Assembly: GCA_004352715.1 (NCBI GenBank)
Contig: SCFE01000038.1
Span: forward strand, 933,818-966,360
Origin: Hofstenia miamia
Taxonomy: Eukaryota; Xenacoelomorpha; Acoela
DNA length: 32,543 bases
Direction: 5' to 3'
How positions within the stretch are numbered: position 1 is the stretch's first letter; the number at the start of each line of letters is the position of its first letter. The notes beneath the pieces were generated by a model. That model made no database searches. It saw nothing but the letters and a program-made list of their open reading frames with translations, and was not told the origin of the DNA. A program made the position numbers and the translations under genes. This document shows, piece after piece, positions 1 through 10,134 of this stretch.

Positions 1-182
1 GGCGTTCTCTCTGGCTGCAATTACTTCAACATTTTTACCCTCCAGTTACGAGTTCAAACTACTAGTGTTTGAGAGAATGACCTTTAATACAAAGACAATT
101 TGAAGTCACAGATGGCTGTAAGTAAACATCGAGCAATGAGTTGACGTTCCCTCGAACGAATAAGAGACAAATTCATCTAGTC

Positions 183-393
183 AATGCAAGGCTGTAGCCA
201 CGGGGGGCCAGGGGGGCACGCCCCCCTGGGAAAATCTGTGGCCCCCTGAGAAAAATGTAAGCAGTAGTGCCCAAAAAATATAAAAGGGTCCCCCTTTGAA
301 CATTTAAAAACACACCACTAATCAGCTTTCAATATATCATTACGTCATAGGTGTGCCCCCCCTGGGGATTTCGTCTGACTACAGGCTTGCATT
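183..393. mobile_element. Small MITE-like element with G/C hairpin
   Basis: The ends form an imperfect terminal inverted repeat: AATGCAAGGCTGTAG at 183-197 against the reverse complement of 379-393, 14 of 15 matching. Just inside the left end, 208-229 is a perfect hairpin (CCAGGGGGG, loop CACG, CCCCCCTGG), and a related G/C block lies near the right end at about 356-367. The GC-rich blocks stand out from the AT-rich surroundings. No ORF and no clear target-site duplication were seen, so the superfamily is open. Confidence 0.5.
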
Positions 394-706
394 AATATAC
401 ACGTATCAAGCATGTTTGTTATTTTAATTCTCTAAATCTATTAATTTGCATATTTGTGGCCAAAAACACTTCACTTATAGGATTTAATCTAAGATCCTTT
501 CTTCATTCATTAAAAAATTTATAGAATTTCGTGCCATATCGTGCTCGTGCCTCACTGCGTCCTTTCATACCATGCTCGTCCCGAAAAATCAAGATACGAT
601 TGCAATCATTTTTTTCAGAAAACCGCATGTATGTGTTGCATAAGCAATTTAATATTGGAAATTAATTTGTAAAAATGATATAAATAAGCACAACTAATTT
701 ATTTAA
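394..706. other. AT-rich stretch without recognised content
   Basis: No ORF, splice pattern or repeat was recognised between the MITE-like element and the start of the inverted-repeat arm. The reverse-complement partner of this stretch, if there is one, would lie beyond the right edge of the window. Confidence 0.4.
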
Positions 707-1467
707 AAAGATAGAATAAATATAAAGTTTACACACACAAAAGAGCAATTTAATATTTAGTATTTCCCAATTTAACAATGCATGCATTAAATCGTTTATT
801 AGATAGTTGATAATAAATGTTGCATATAATAACTTACAACTAATGTTGAGGGTAGCACAGCTCTTTAAACACCTCGAACTTCGCAAGTAGTCACTTAAGT
901 AAGCTTCTCATTTAGATTCCAGGTTATAGCAGAGGCGTGCATTCAGGGTAAGCAAGGTAAGCGCTGCTTGCCCATTGAAATTTATTTGAACAAATGAAGA
1001 AAAAATATTTATGCTTACACAACATATTTATAAGTTTCCAATTCTTTGAAAAGTTTCCTTTTTTTCTTAAATTCTAAACATTAAACTAATTACTGTTCAT
1101 TTTCGTCACTTAAATAATGTAAAATACTGTATTTTGGGTGGGTTTTTTCTTGTTGAACAATTGAACTATATGAGTTTTGTAATAATTGATTTAATATTAT
1201 GAACAGCAATAATAATCAATATCCTATTACTTAAATTTGCGTCGCAATATTTGCTCGACTGTACCTTAATTGTGATAATTGGTATTGATAAAAATCAATG
1301 TTTCTCAATTACAACTGAAAACAGTCCGCGCAACTGTCTGCCGCTTCCTTTATCACACTTTGTTAATGTAATTGACAAAATCTCCAACCAATTAAAATTC
1401 AAAAATACTATGAAAGGACCGCGGAAATCTTACCGCGGGATGGTTCAATGATTTATATTGTCGAGGC
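707..1467 (+). repeat. Left arm of inverted duplication
   Basis: This stretch is the reverse complement of 31785-32543, with paired coordinates summing to 33250-33252. A few substitutions and 1-bp indels are visible, for example at 1363-1370 and 1393. I estimate identity at about 97% by eye. The arm includes 223 bp of flank (707-929) outside the hAT-type element that starts at 930, so the shared unit is larger than the transposon. The match resumes after the N block at 2097-2195. Confidence 0.93.
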
Positions 1468-2266
1468 NNNNNNNNNNNNNNNNNNNNNNNNNNNNNNNNN
1501 NNNNNNNNNNNNNNNNNNNNNNNNNNNNNNNNNNNNNNNNNNNNNNNNNNNNNNNNNNNNNNNNNNNNNNNNNNNNNNNNNNNNNNNNNNNNNNNNNNNN
1601 NNNNNNNNNNNNNNNNNNNNNNNNNNNNNNNNNNNNNNNNNNNNNNNNNNNNNNNNNNNNNNNNNNNNNNNNNNNNNNNNNNNNNNNNNNNNNNNNNNNN
1701 NNNNNNNNNNNNNNNNNNNNNNNNNNNNNNNNNNNNNNNNNNNNNNNNNNNNNNNNNNNNNNNNNNNNNNNNNNNNNNNNNNNNNNNNNNNNNNNNNNNN
1801 NNNNNNNNNNNNNNNNNNNNNNNNNNNNNNNNNNNNNNNNNNNNNNNNNNNNNNNNNNNNNNNNNNNNNNNNNNNNNNNNNNNNNNNNNNNNNNNNNNNN
1901 NNNNNNNNNNNNNNNNNNNNNNNNNNNNNNNNNNNNNNNNNNNNNNNNNNNNNNNNNNNNNNNNNNNNNNNNNNNNNNNNNNNNNNNNNNNNNNNNNNNN
2001 NNNNNNNNNNNNNNNNNNNNNNNNNNNNNNNNNNNNNNNNNNNNNNNNNNNNNNNNNNNNNNNNNNNNNNNNNNNNNNNNNNNNNNNNNNNNNNNNTAAT
2101 TGTTTCTCGAAATAAAATGTTGTATTTATATTATCTGGTAAATTTTTTAGATAATGATATATATGCTTGAAATTAAAGTTATATGCAACATATGCAATAC
2201 AAACATAAATTTTATAATTATATCATATTCCGCTTCCCCCATTAATATGTGCACTGCACGCCACTG
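930..2266 (+). mobile_element. Non-autonomous hAT-type DNA transposon
   Basis: Seen: the element begins CAGAGGCGTGCA and ends TGCACGCCACTG, a terminal inverted repeat of about 12 bp with one mismatch (CAGwGGCGTGCA). It is flanked by identical 8-bp direct repeats GGTTATAG at 922-929 and 2267-2274. Known: 8-bp target duplications and CAG...CTG ends are typical of the hAT superfamily. The visible interior has no transposase ORF, but 1468-2096 is N, so coding content there cannot be excluded on this copy. The inverted copy at the right end supplies about 408 bp for the gap and shows no long ORF. Subterminal GTAAGCAAGGTAAGCG resembles the right end of the element ending at 20446, suggesting one family. 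Confidence 0.85.
1468..2096. other. Assembly gap (629 N)
   Basis: The run of N lies inside the hAT-type element. The homologous interval of the right-hand copy, about 31377-31784, is only about 408 bp, so the gap length here is probably overestimated by about 220 bp or the two copies differ by an insertion. Apparent ORFs crossing it are artefacts. Confidence 0.9.
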
Positions 2267-2274
2267 GGTTATAG

Positions 2275-2752
2275 AAGCGGTTCCAAATTGCATTATATAA
2301 TCTGCTACCTTTTGTTCATGTTTCGATAACGTAGCATCAGATGCCGCTGCAATGCATGATATCTGCAGAAATATTTCAATGCAATTAGAATTTCGAAATT
2401 GCGGGAATATAGCAAAACATACGCAAACTGCAAACTTTAATTCAAAATGTCGGTGTTTCTTTCTTTATCACATTTTTATTATAATATAAAAGTAGAATAT
2501 GTATTTTATAGTATATATTTACATTAAAAATATAAATAAGCTTTTCGTACATTTATAATTGTCAAAAACAACATAAATACAAGTTTCATGTTTTTCTTGT
2601 AAAATAAATTATGGTTGACTTCTTAAATCGTATCATTCTTGTTACAAATCTTTAAATTTTACCCTAAGAAAAACCATGATGATTATTATCAGAACCTATC
2701 TCATGTATTTGGGAATCTCATAAACATGCCATTTCCTCTAATTTGCTTCAAT
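2275..2752. other. AT-rich stretch, no gene recognised
   Basis: No gene was recognised. One short segment, 2373-2410, matches the reverse complement of about 30057-30095 at roughly 33 of 37 positions. It may be a further remnant of the inverted duplication or a small dispersed repeat. A short open frame at 2639-2854 looks like chance. Confidence 0.4.
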
Positions 2753-3137
2753 AGATGGCGCACGGCAATTATAAATAGTACAGTTAATTTCAATATATTA
2801 AATTTATTCAGACCAGTTTTTAGCTATTCCGGATATATTGATGTTAGGAAATAAGAGATATAGACAACATTTTTTCGTAAATTTTGACCTATTGTTTTTA
2901 CGAAAATTTTAATAGGTTATTCTTATTAAGTACAATACATAGACTTAGTAATCTTAATAACAAACAGTCTTAAACTTACTAAGATTATTATTTAAAGTGA
3001 TACTTAGTAAACTTACTAAAAATTATTCTTAGGCTTATTAAGATTGTTGTAGAATGCTAGGGCTTCGTAAGTTTAATAAGTTTGTTATAGTATAAGGCTA
3101 AAAATAGTAAGATTAGTATTATTTTTCAACCTGGGAA
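2753..3137 (-). repeat. Header-plus-iterated-word repeat, copy 1
   Basis: Read on the minus strand, it opens at 3137 with the header CCCAGGTTGAAAAATAATAC. It then reiterates degenerate words around CTTACTAAG / CTTATTAAG through about 2920, and reaches GCGCCATCT at 2753-2761. The word is repeated in both orientations, so the body could fold on itself. The same architecture with different words occurs at 3526, 28321, 28744 and 30104. The class assignment is inference from the shared header, iteration and the GCCATCT motif. Confidence 0.5.
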
Positions 3138-3525
3138 ATTATTCAATAATTTAATTGTGGGAATAAAAAAATTAACTGAATTTTTGACAGAAATCACCCA
3201 TTTGATTGTGGAATCATTATTTATATTAATTACAGAAAGTAGATGAACATCCTCAAATAATTATAATTTCCACAATTTATTACTTAAGAAATTAACCTTC
3301 ATGACTTGCATATCGTGTCGCATTATAATGCCTAAGATTTTTTTTTAAATTTGAATAGAAATTTTTTTCAAAATCATTATAAATATTTTCATTTGTTATT
3401 TTAGCCAAATAGAAATTATTTCAGTGAGGGTTAACTTAGAGATCGAAAGATATATTTCAAAAAATTAAGCATTTCTTAAATGTAATTTAGTTAGTTTGAA
3501 GTTAATTATTTCTTGAAGATCACTT
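3138..3525. other. AT-rich spacer
   Basis: This stretch separates two header-type repeats of opposite orientation. I see no gene, RNA or other repeat in it. Confidence 0.4.
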
Positions 3526-4060
3526 CCCAATAAACAATAAAACGTTTTATATTATAATGGTATAACACGTTGTAAGACGTCTTAAGGTAAGGTTTCTAAA
3601 GGTCTTATAGAACACAATTTCTAAAAATTGCTCAATGCCATCTAGCGTCCACTAAATGATGTTCTAAAACGTTTTCTAAACGTTTTCTAAACGTCTTATA
3701 GAACACCATTTCTAAACGTTGCTGAATGCTATCTAGTTACTAGATTCTAGTTTCCAACAAATAATTTTGCAAAACGTCTTCTAAACGTCTTCTAGACATC
3801 TTCTAAACGTCTTCTAGACGTCTTCTAATCGTCTTCTAGAGGTCTTCTAAACCTTTTAAAGACGTCTTCTAAACGGCTTCTCAAACATTTCTAAACGTCT
3901 TAAGGACGTCTTCTGCACCTGATATAGATGCCATTTCTAAACGTCTTCTATACGTTTTCTAAACCATTAATAAATGTTTGTTAAGTAATTTCTAAGCTAT
4001 TTCTAGGCAATTCCTAAGAGATTTCTAAGCAATTTCCAAATGTTTGTTATAATTTGGTCC
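3526..4060 (+). repeat. Header-plus-iterated-word repeat, copy 2 (ACGTCTTCTA)
   Basis: It begins CCCAATAAACAATAAAACG and then repeats the word AAACGTCTTCTA and variants (ACGTTTTCTA, ACGTCTTATA, ACGTCTTAAG) more than a dozen times, densest at 3770-3930. Spacing is about 10-12 bp but irregular. The non-repeated phrase GCCATCTAGCG sits at 3649-3659, with a variant at 3728. ACGTCT and AGACGT are both common, so the tract is partly self-complementary. No ORF is present. Confidence 0.7.
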
Positions 4061-4623
4061 GATTTTTTAATGGGCCACATCAGTGACTCTCTTCGTCAAG
4101 CAAGTTCAATAGTGCATGATTGCATTTACATTTGTTGATAATGATGAACTCGTCTGACGAATTCAATAGATTCCTAATCCTAATGTAAACACCCTACAGA
4201 ATTGAAAGAAAAAGCGCACGGAGGAGGAACTGAATATATTTTCGATCTATTTTGTGTTCAACTTTCCCCTTAACGCACAAGTGTAACCGGGCTCTTCGCA
4301 ATTGAGTTCTTCAAACTATACAAAATTTTATTTTTTCATTCTTATTACTTGCCAAAAAGTACCTAAATTTGTTAACGATTTTTGAGCTACAATTTCTTCA
4401 ATATAAATATAGAACATTCATCAATGCTAGAATTTGCTAAATTTCATTTTTCGTACATTAAAAATTTTAATTGAATAATTGGAATACGCACATTAACATG
4501 AATATGTACATTATGATGAACTTGTGCAAGTAAATTATAAAATATTGAGTGGCCTGTCAGAAGATGATATCATTTAAAATATTCATTTGCTTATGCCCCA
4601 ACCCCATAATGGCAGATTGCTAT

Positions 4624-4625
<2 letters not shown>
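4061..4625. other. AT-rich stretch, no gene recognised
   Basis: No convincing ORF, splice pair or repeat was seen up to the (AT)n tract that leads into the assembly gap. Confidence 0.4.
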
Positions 4626-4658
<33 letters not shown>

Positions 4659-5009
4659 NNNNNNNNNNNNNNNNNNNNNNNNNNNNNNNNNNNNNNNNNN
4701 NNNNNNNNNNNNNNNNNNNNNNNNNNNNNNNNNNNNNNNNNNNNNNNNNNNNNNNNNNNNNNNNNNNNNNNNNNNNNNNNNNNNNNNNNNNNNNNNNNNN
4801 NNNNNNNNNNNNNNNNNNNNNNNNNNNNNNNNNNNNNNNNNNNNNNNNNNNNNNNNNNNNNNNNNNNNNNNNNNNNNNNNNNNNNNNNNNNNNNNNNNNN
4901 NNNNNNNNNNNNNNNNNNNNNNNNNNNNNNNNNNNNNNNNNNNNNNNNNNNNNNNNNNNNNNNNNNNNNNNNNNNNNNNNNNNNNNNNNNNNNNNNNNNN
5001 NNNNNNNNN
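4626..5009. repeat. (AT)n microsatellite running into assembly gap
   Basis: An (AT)n tract occupies 4626-4658 and runs directly into 351 N (4659-5009). The assembly most likely broke at the microsatellite. Confidence 0.9.
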
Positions 5010-5371
5010 GAAATTTGAAACACTGAATAGAGCATGAGCATTCAAATTAAGTAAAATCAATTATATTTACCTTAAATCATAGCATGAAGCCGGCAGCATT
5101 CATTGCGAAGAATAACTATTCCAAAAGGGCAAAAACTAGACAAAAAATTCATTACTCATTTAAAAGATACCTTTTTTCCAACAACTTTGAGTTCCCTTAA
5201 GCTTGAAAGATTAATAATTCTAAAATAATCAATTCAAACAAATTATTTTTTTATAGGAATGCTAATGCTGTGGCCAGTATCTCTATACATTGAAAAAAAT
5301 ATTGACATGAAATTTAATAGAAAACGATATAAAAAGAAACTATGCACTGTCTGAACTATCTAATGTGTCCA

Positions 5372-5587
5372 TTACTGTAAATTTTTTAAGACCCGGGCAT
5401 CGATCAGCAGCGCTTTTGTAATACCTTCTATACTTGCATTTTGAATGGCTTCATCGGTGACATCGAAAGTGGTCCTATTCATTCGAACAGCATCTAAAAG
5501 TGATAAGCATTTACGAAACGATTTGTATGAGTACAATCTACATTTTTCAAAAATGCATAAAATTACAGTATTTGTTACCAAAAACAA
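5372..5587 (-). other. Unassigned short open frame
   Basis: A 71-codon open frame with no family recognised. Its C-terminal half, from about residue 24 (SFRKCLSLLDAVRMNRTTF) onward, has a protein-like mix of charged and hydrophobic residues, and TGTAG at about 5535 could be a splice acceptor. It lies downstream, on the same strand, of the transposon-type exons at 6208-6640 and could be a later exon of that locus. It could equally be chance. Confidence 0.2.
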
Positions 5588-6207
5588 TGTGTATATTTAT
5601 GTGGTGACACAAAAAAACTAATTCGCAAGGACGTTATAAAGTGGACTTTTTAAGAGATTATGTGAAATCAAAGTGCTTAACATTGAATTCATGGACGGAC
5701 TTAATAGGGCTTTTCCCTTTAAAGACCGATAGCGTGACTAAATATTGTTAGCAATTTAAAACAGAAACAGTTAGTACCAAACATTCCGCTTCAAGATAAG
5801 AGAAGTCATCCTGATAAACTAGGTGCTTGCATCGCCAACACACTAAGTGGACTCGCGAATTTTAGCCAATTCGCGATGAATTGCTTTTAGTTGTACTAAA
5901 TATATTGAAATTTTACATAATTTAGAATGCATTGTAGTTTAAACCAGTTTATATATATTACTTATTGATTAATTCAAACATAATATTTTCAAAATTATGC
6001 AATAAAATTTGCAACCTGCACAACAATTGCACTTTGACGTTGCCGCACCAGATGGAGCAAAGGACGGCTTTTGAAAGGTGGTAGCTGATGTGGTCTAATT
6101 TAAATAGTAACAAATGAAAAAGTTTTAAAAAACAACCATTGGTGATTCCGGGGTCACCTTTAACTTTGGCATCTGGCAATTGAATAAAATGTATTATTAC
6201 ATTTTCA

Positions 6208-6640
6208 AACCAAGAGCTTTTCAACACTAAGAACAAAATCTTCTAAAGAGAAGCTCACTGGATCAACATTAACAGAATCAATGTAGGGTGCAAATGGCTT
6301 CCAACGTCTCTTTTTTGAAGTAGAAGGCTCATCCAAACTACTAGTGAATTCCGCTCGGCTACACTTTAGCTTAGCTTGATCCACTGTGTCTAAAAATATT
6401 AAATTTAAATCAGTGAATATCCAAATTAAAAAATTAAAAATCAATGCACTTAAAAAACCTGCACTTTCTAAGATACAAACAGGATGCTCTTCCCAATTTT
6501 CGGATGACAGTAAATTGTTAACACGAAATCGCTCAACAATTGATTATGGCCATTTACAAATGCTTCTCCGCACCATCCAATTCTTAGGTACATATTCCCA
6601 CGCACCTTCAGCAGTGAATTCTACTATGTAAAACATTCTA
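6208..6640 (-). pseudogene. Broken two-exon ORF, transposon-associated W..WP / KRR protein type
   Basis: Two exon-like segments join in phase on the minus strand. The first (about 6640-6459) reads FYIVEFTAEGAWEYVPKNW and then CKWP followed by an in-frame stop. It continues in frame to a donor G|GTTTTTT at 6459/6458. After a 69-bp intron (6458-6390, acceptor TTTTTAG) the second exon gives ADTVDQAKLKCSRAEFTS, then STSKKRRWKPFAP, ending near 6208. VVEF..D..VEVVP..W....C.WP followed by AR.K...AE.TSDL...KRR is, from memory, a recurrent invertebrate protein type often annotated around DUF4806 and found with DNA transposons. I saw no DUF4806 core here. The in-frame stop after the WP motif marks it as broken. 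It lies directly 3' of the CACTA-like relic on the same strand, so both may come from one element. Confidence 0.5.
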
Positions 6641-6902
6641 AAATTGAAAAACTTATTAGAACATATGCATGCAAATAAATATAGGAAGCATTTCCGAAAA
6701 GCTAACTATAATATAATTAATTGATACAATTTATCTCAGCTAGGAATTTTCACAATTGGAAAATAGCATTCAAATATATATTGACAAACTACAACAGAAT
6801 TTGAACAAAACATAGTATCAATATTTTTCTAATATTTCATTAATTAATAGTTAAAAAAATAGTACATAGAAAGTAAACACAATCAGCACATTAGAAATAC
6901 AT
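6641..6902. other. Spacer between two minus-strand relics
   Basis: AT-rich spacer between the transposase relic and the W..WP-type exons. I see no motif in it. Confidence 0.35.
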
Positions 6903-7678
6903 TTAAAAATTAACAAAGGGCATTGTGACAAATTTATGGTTAATGTACGGAAATCTAACAAGCTTTCTTTTAATATCAGTGACAGCAATTTCGTTTACTT
7001 TTTCTAATTTATCGACAATATAAAAAGACACCATTTCCTTCATACTGTCTTCTGATTCAAGTGGATGGTCAATAAAGGGAGTTTTAACTGCATACTTTTG
7101 AAATAGAAATGGCTTTAAAGAAAAAATTACTCCAATAGACCCATCAGACTGTACAACACAATTATCGGGATTTGTAGCTGCTATTTCATTCAAATCAATT
7201 GCTAGACGAGAGAAGAACATTTTTTTAGAAACACAACTATAAAAGAGAAATTGATCACTTTCTCCAATTCTGCGTAATATTTGTTGAAGTGATAGGCTAT
7301 TTCCACGGATTCTTTGTTTGAGATGAAACAAATTTTTCAAAGCAAAAGCAGCTAGAGTAATCTAATGGACCATGGAGCCTTACAAATTCTCCCAAATGAA
7401 GCAGAGTATGCACTACATATGAAACAGATATATCTCCATATAAATATTTGCTGCCTTCAACATACATAGTTAAAAGTTTTTCAACAAAATCAAAAGGTCA
7501 TCATTTATTTGATTTGAGGTTAAAAACTTTAATGCCAGACAGTAACAAAAAATATTTGTAAGGATTAACGGGAATTTAATCTTTAAGAATTACAGGACCA
7601 ACATAGAACAGGAACAATCTAAATTCAGTCGTTTTCCATAATTTCAGTTCAGATAATGAACGCAGTTTTCTGACAAAC
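6903..7678 (-). pseudogene. CACTA-like (TNP2/DUF4218-type) transposase, C-terminal relic
   Basis: Reading from 7678 down, one frame gives RSLSELKLWKTTEFRLFLFY and GPVILKD, then a stop (7576-7578). It continues to a double stop (7498-7503) and on to KLLTMYVEGSKYLYGD, VVHTLLHLGEFVRLHGPLDY and FCFEKF. The frame then shifts near 7330 to KQRIRGNSLSLQQILRRIGE. It ends FYIVDKLEKVNEIAVTDIKR...FPYINHKFVTMPFVNF and a stop at 6903. WK..EFR.FLLY.GP..LK, YG...S..VH.L.HL, G.LD..S.F.FE and the final I.DI..K.V..P segment are what I know of the C-terminal region of animal CACTA/EnSpm-like transposases (DUF4218 region and after). At least three stops and one frameshift make it inactive. The catalytic N-terminal half is absent; the CAP exons lie where it would have been. 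Confidence 0.75.
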
Positions 7679-7740
7679 ACTAAACATAATATTAATATTG
7701 AAAAATGAATTAATTTCAAACATTTTCACTTCACTACAAG

Positions 7741-7742
<2 letters not shown>

Positions 7743-7777
<35 letters not shown>
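7743..7777. repeat. (AT)n microsatellite
   Basis: An uninterrupted AT dinucleotide tract of about 35 bp. It lies in what should be the intron upstream of the CAP exon, 33 bp before the acceptor. Confidence 0.95.
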
Positions 7778-7779
<2 letters not shown>

Positions 7780-7810
7780 CATATGTAAATCACAATCGTT
7801 TATTTAATAG

Positions 7811-8046
7811 GCATACAATTTCTTCAATGGAACAACGAACTAGCAGTTCTAGCTGACAATCAAGCTAAATCAAATTGTAATAGGAAGCATAACGGTACTC
7901 TCACCAGCATGTTTGGATTTGATAGTATTGGAGAAAATCTCCAAGAGTATTACTGGCGTAATGATGAAGAAAAACCACCAAAATTCACTTCAGCAACTTT
8001 AGTGAAGACAATTCGTGGCTGGTATTCGCTAATTTCTTACTACCAG
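7811..8046 (+). CDS. CAP-superfamily protein, penultimate exon
   Basis: The exon starts after acceptor TTTAATAG (first codon split, 2 nt here) and ends TACCAG|GTAAAT. It encodes about 79 residues beginning IQFLQWNNELAVLADNQA and CNRKHNGT, then FGFDSIGENLQEYYW, and ending TIRGWYSLISYYQ. L.W...LA..A...A..C...H followed by GEN[LI] is the conserved N-terminal half of a CAP (SCP/antigen-5/PR-1) domain. CAP proteins are usually secreted, cysteine-rich and involved in venom, reproduction, defence or lipid binding. The first tetrad His (in RKHN) and the Glu of GEN are present. The second Glu, usually in W..E, is not seen: the exon has GWYSLI. Signal-peptide and first CAP exons should lie upstream but were not found; the intervening DNA carries a microsatellite and transposon relics. 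The frame is fully open, so this copy may be functional. Confidence 0.88.
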
Positions 8047-8253
8047 GTAAATTTTCAAGCATTTTTGTAAATGTGAAACCTTTGGAAATTTGAATTTGAA
8101 ATAAAAATTGGAATTTAATCATTAAATCATAAAAAATGAACATTTTTACTAGAAATCGCTGAAAAGTTTTTTTCTAACTCTTTAATAATACTTTTTTACT
8201 GAATGTTTAAATATTTTAGGCATAACAAAATGCTAATGAAAAATTTTCTTTAG

Positions 8254-8526
8254 TATTCCGCAAATACATATAATAGCTGTGGTAGACGACGTTTTTCTGG
8301 TGTTGTAGTAGACAAATTTACACAACTTATGTGGTCTACTACTACTGATGTCGGATGCTCAATTACATCTTGTTCTAGGGGTGTCTTGATAGGAACATCC
8401 GTATGTAACTATGGACCTGCTGGTAATGATAAAGAAAAAAATGTATTCAACATTGCCGCCTATGAAAAATTGAACGAATGGCAATTTAATGAGCAATTTG
8501 ATGGACTTCCTATGTGCTCAGATTAG
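8254..8526 (+). CDS. CAP-superfamily protein, last exon
   Basis: It follows a 207-bp GT-AG intron (8047-8253, acceptor TTCTTTAG) in phase 0 and encodes 90 residues plus a TAG stop. The order is YSANTYNSCGRRRFSGVVVD, then KFTQLMWSTTTDVGCSI, TSVCNYGPAGND and a tail ending FDGLPMCSD. FTQLMW..T..VGC is the CAP1 signature and CNYGPAGN the CAP2 signature. Five cysteines fit a disulfide-bonded secreted protein. Odd: the His normally preceding FTQ (the second tetrad His) is Lys here, and with the missing second Glu in the previous exon this removes two of the four cavity residues. The reading frame is intact and the tail is like arthropod or nematode venom-allergen proteins. What I infer is a secreted CAP protein with an altered metal-binding cavity. 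Confidence 0.9.
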   Translation, partial: YSANTYNSCGRRRFSGVVVDKFTQLMWSTTTDVGCSITSCSRGVLIGTSVCNYGPAGNDKEKNVFNIAAYEKLNEWQFNEQFDGLPMCSD

Positions 8527-10134
8527 AAAATTTTAATTTAAATTGGAGTGTGGGTTATTCATGAATTTATGTTAATATATGTTTGCAATGATTGTACTTA
8601 ATTAAAGGATACTATCTTCAATTAAATATGCATGAAATCAATTGAAATTCAAATATTTGTCATACTGTATGTGACTGCAAAATTTGTTACAATATCTGCT
8701 TAAATTATTGAATGTTCTTCTCATTTTGTACTCTTTACTTCCATATTTCATTTGTGTTTGACTTTGTACAATTTTTTGTAAGCCAGTGCAGAGAAGATAA
8801 ATATTGTAATTAAATTTAAATAAGGAAATTTAGAGATTTAAGTGTCTTAAAAACTTAGGGTATTAATATCCATCGAAAATTTAAATTCTTTTTATCACAA
8901 AAATATTATGACAATGCCCTTGTATCAATTACATGCAAAATATCTGATTTATTATGAGTTAATACCCTATTATTTTAATATCTTTCATTCTCAAATATTT
9001 TTGTTAAGCTTACATATTTTACATGTTGTTTTAGAATTTCTTTAGAAAAATCTTCGAAAGTTATAAAAATGAAATTACTTACCGTAAATATTCAAAACAG
9101 TATTTCTTAGCTGATGGCATGTGTAAAATTCATTAACGAATATATAAAAAGTTACTTATATATTATTTTGTAAAATGCATCAAACTTTCACATTCGAACT
9201 GCCAAAACTTTTTTGCGAAACAGTAAAAAACTTCACATTCAGATCTCATCCTCAACCCTCCGTTTTCTCAATTCTTATGCATATGCTAATTTTTGTGTCT
9301 AAAGATTTGACAAAAGAAATTTAGTATAATATATTTACGTGTTATTCTCGTTAATTTTTTTAGATTTACATAAATAACTTAACTAAATTCAATTACTTAT
9401 GCAAATAATTTTATTAAAAACTAATTAAACAATTGAGTTTATTTTTAAAAGTTTCCGTAGTAGCGGTAGTACCAATAGTAGGAGTAAAATATCAAAATAT
9501 CTACAGTGCTATTGATGAAACTGAACATGCTGAAATAGCTTAACATTAGTTTGATTTTGATAATTTACACAGTTATAGTGGCAAAATTTGAGCAAAATCG
9601 AATTAAAAAAATATGTAATCCCCCGTTTTCCAAGTAAAATTCTAATTGACGTTGATGCACAATGTGATAAATTGCATTTTTTATAAAAAGATTGCAAGTG
9701 TCTCAGTAATGTTTTCTTCGCATTATTAAAAATCTGCACGGGCTCTAGCTTGTACTGCTTTAAACAAAAACCTGAGTCTAGTAAAATAATCTTTAAAATA
9801 TTAAGGGATGTCTAGGGAAACTTTATACAAAAGTGGACAAGAAATTGAGCATTTTCAAAATAATTGTATATAATTTTTCTTAAGGTAAAATTATAGAATT
9901 GTAAAGTTATGTAAAGAATAATTAAAGAATAAACAATATTTGAGCAGAAAATTTAGAAAAAGATGACACTTAAAATATCTTAGAAGAACTATAAACAGCT
10001 ATATTATTCCTAAGTAGCTTAAAAGACAAAGTATAAGAATGACGATAAAATGTAATGATTTCGAAAATCCATAAATTGTTGTTCGTTATTTACATATTCA
10101 TAAGTTAATCATTCAATTTCTTAGGTAATCACAA
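8527..10134. other. AT-rich intergenic stretch
   Basis: No recognised gene. The first part will include the CAP 3' UTR, but no single poly(A) signal can be chosen. Two unassigned open stretches exist. One is a 76-codon minus frame at 9509-9739. The other is a short plus frame ending at 9542 with the hydrophobic run LSLFLKVSVVAVVPIVGV; it lacks an ATG and any splice context I trust. Confidence 0.4.

Noticed and set aside
1448-2170. Long open frames through the N block
   Set aside because: They consist almost wholly of unknown residues; the same holds for frames across 4659-5009, 22362-22516 and 30278-31277.
3526-4060. CRISPR-like array
   Set aside because: Repeats are degenerate, 10-12 bp, without uniform spacers, and the DNA is clearly from an animal.
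5958-6236. Minus-strand 92-codon frame
   Set aside because: It starts within and runs past the end of the W..WP/KRR relic in another frame; I recognise no family or motif in it.
6386-6631. Plus-strand 81-codon frame
   Set aside because: It lies opposite the minus-strand exon pair at 6208-6640, whose splice sites and motifs explain the openness.
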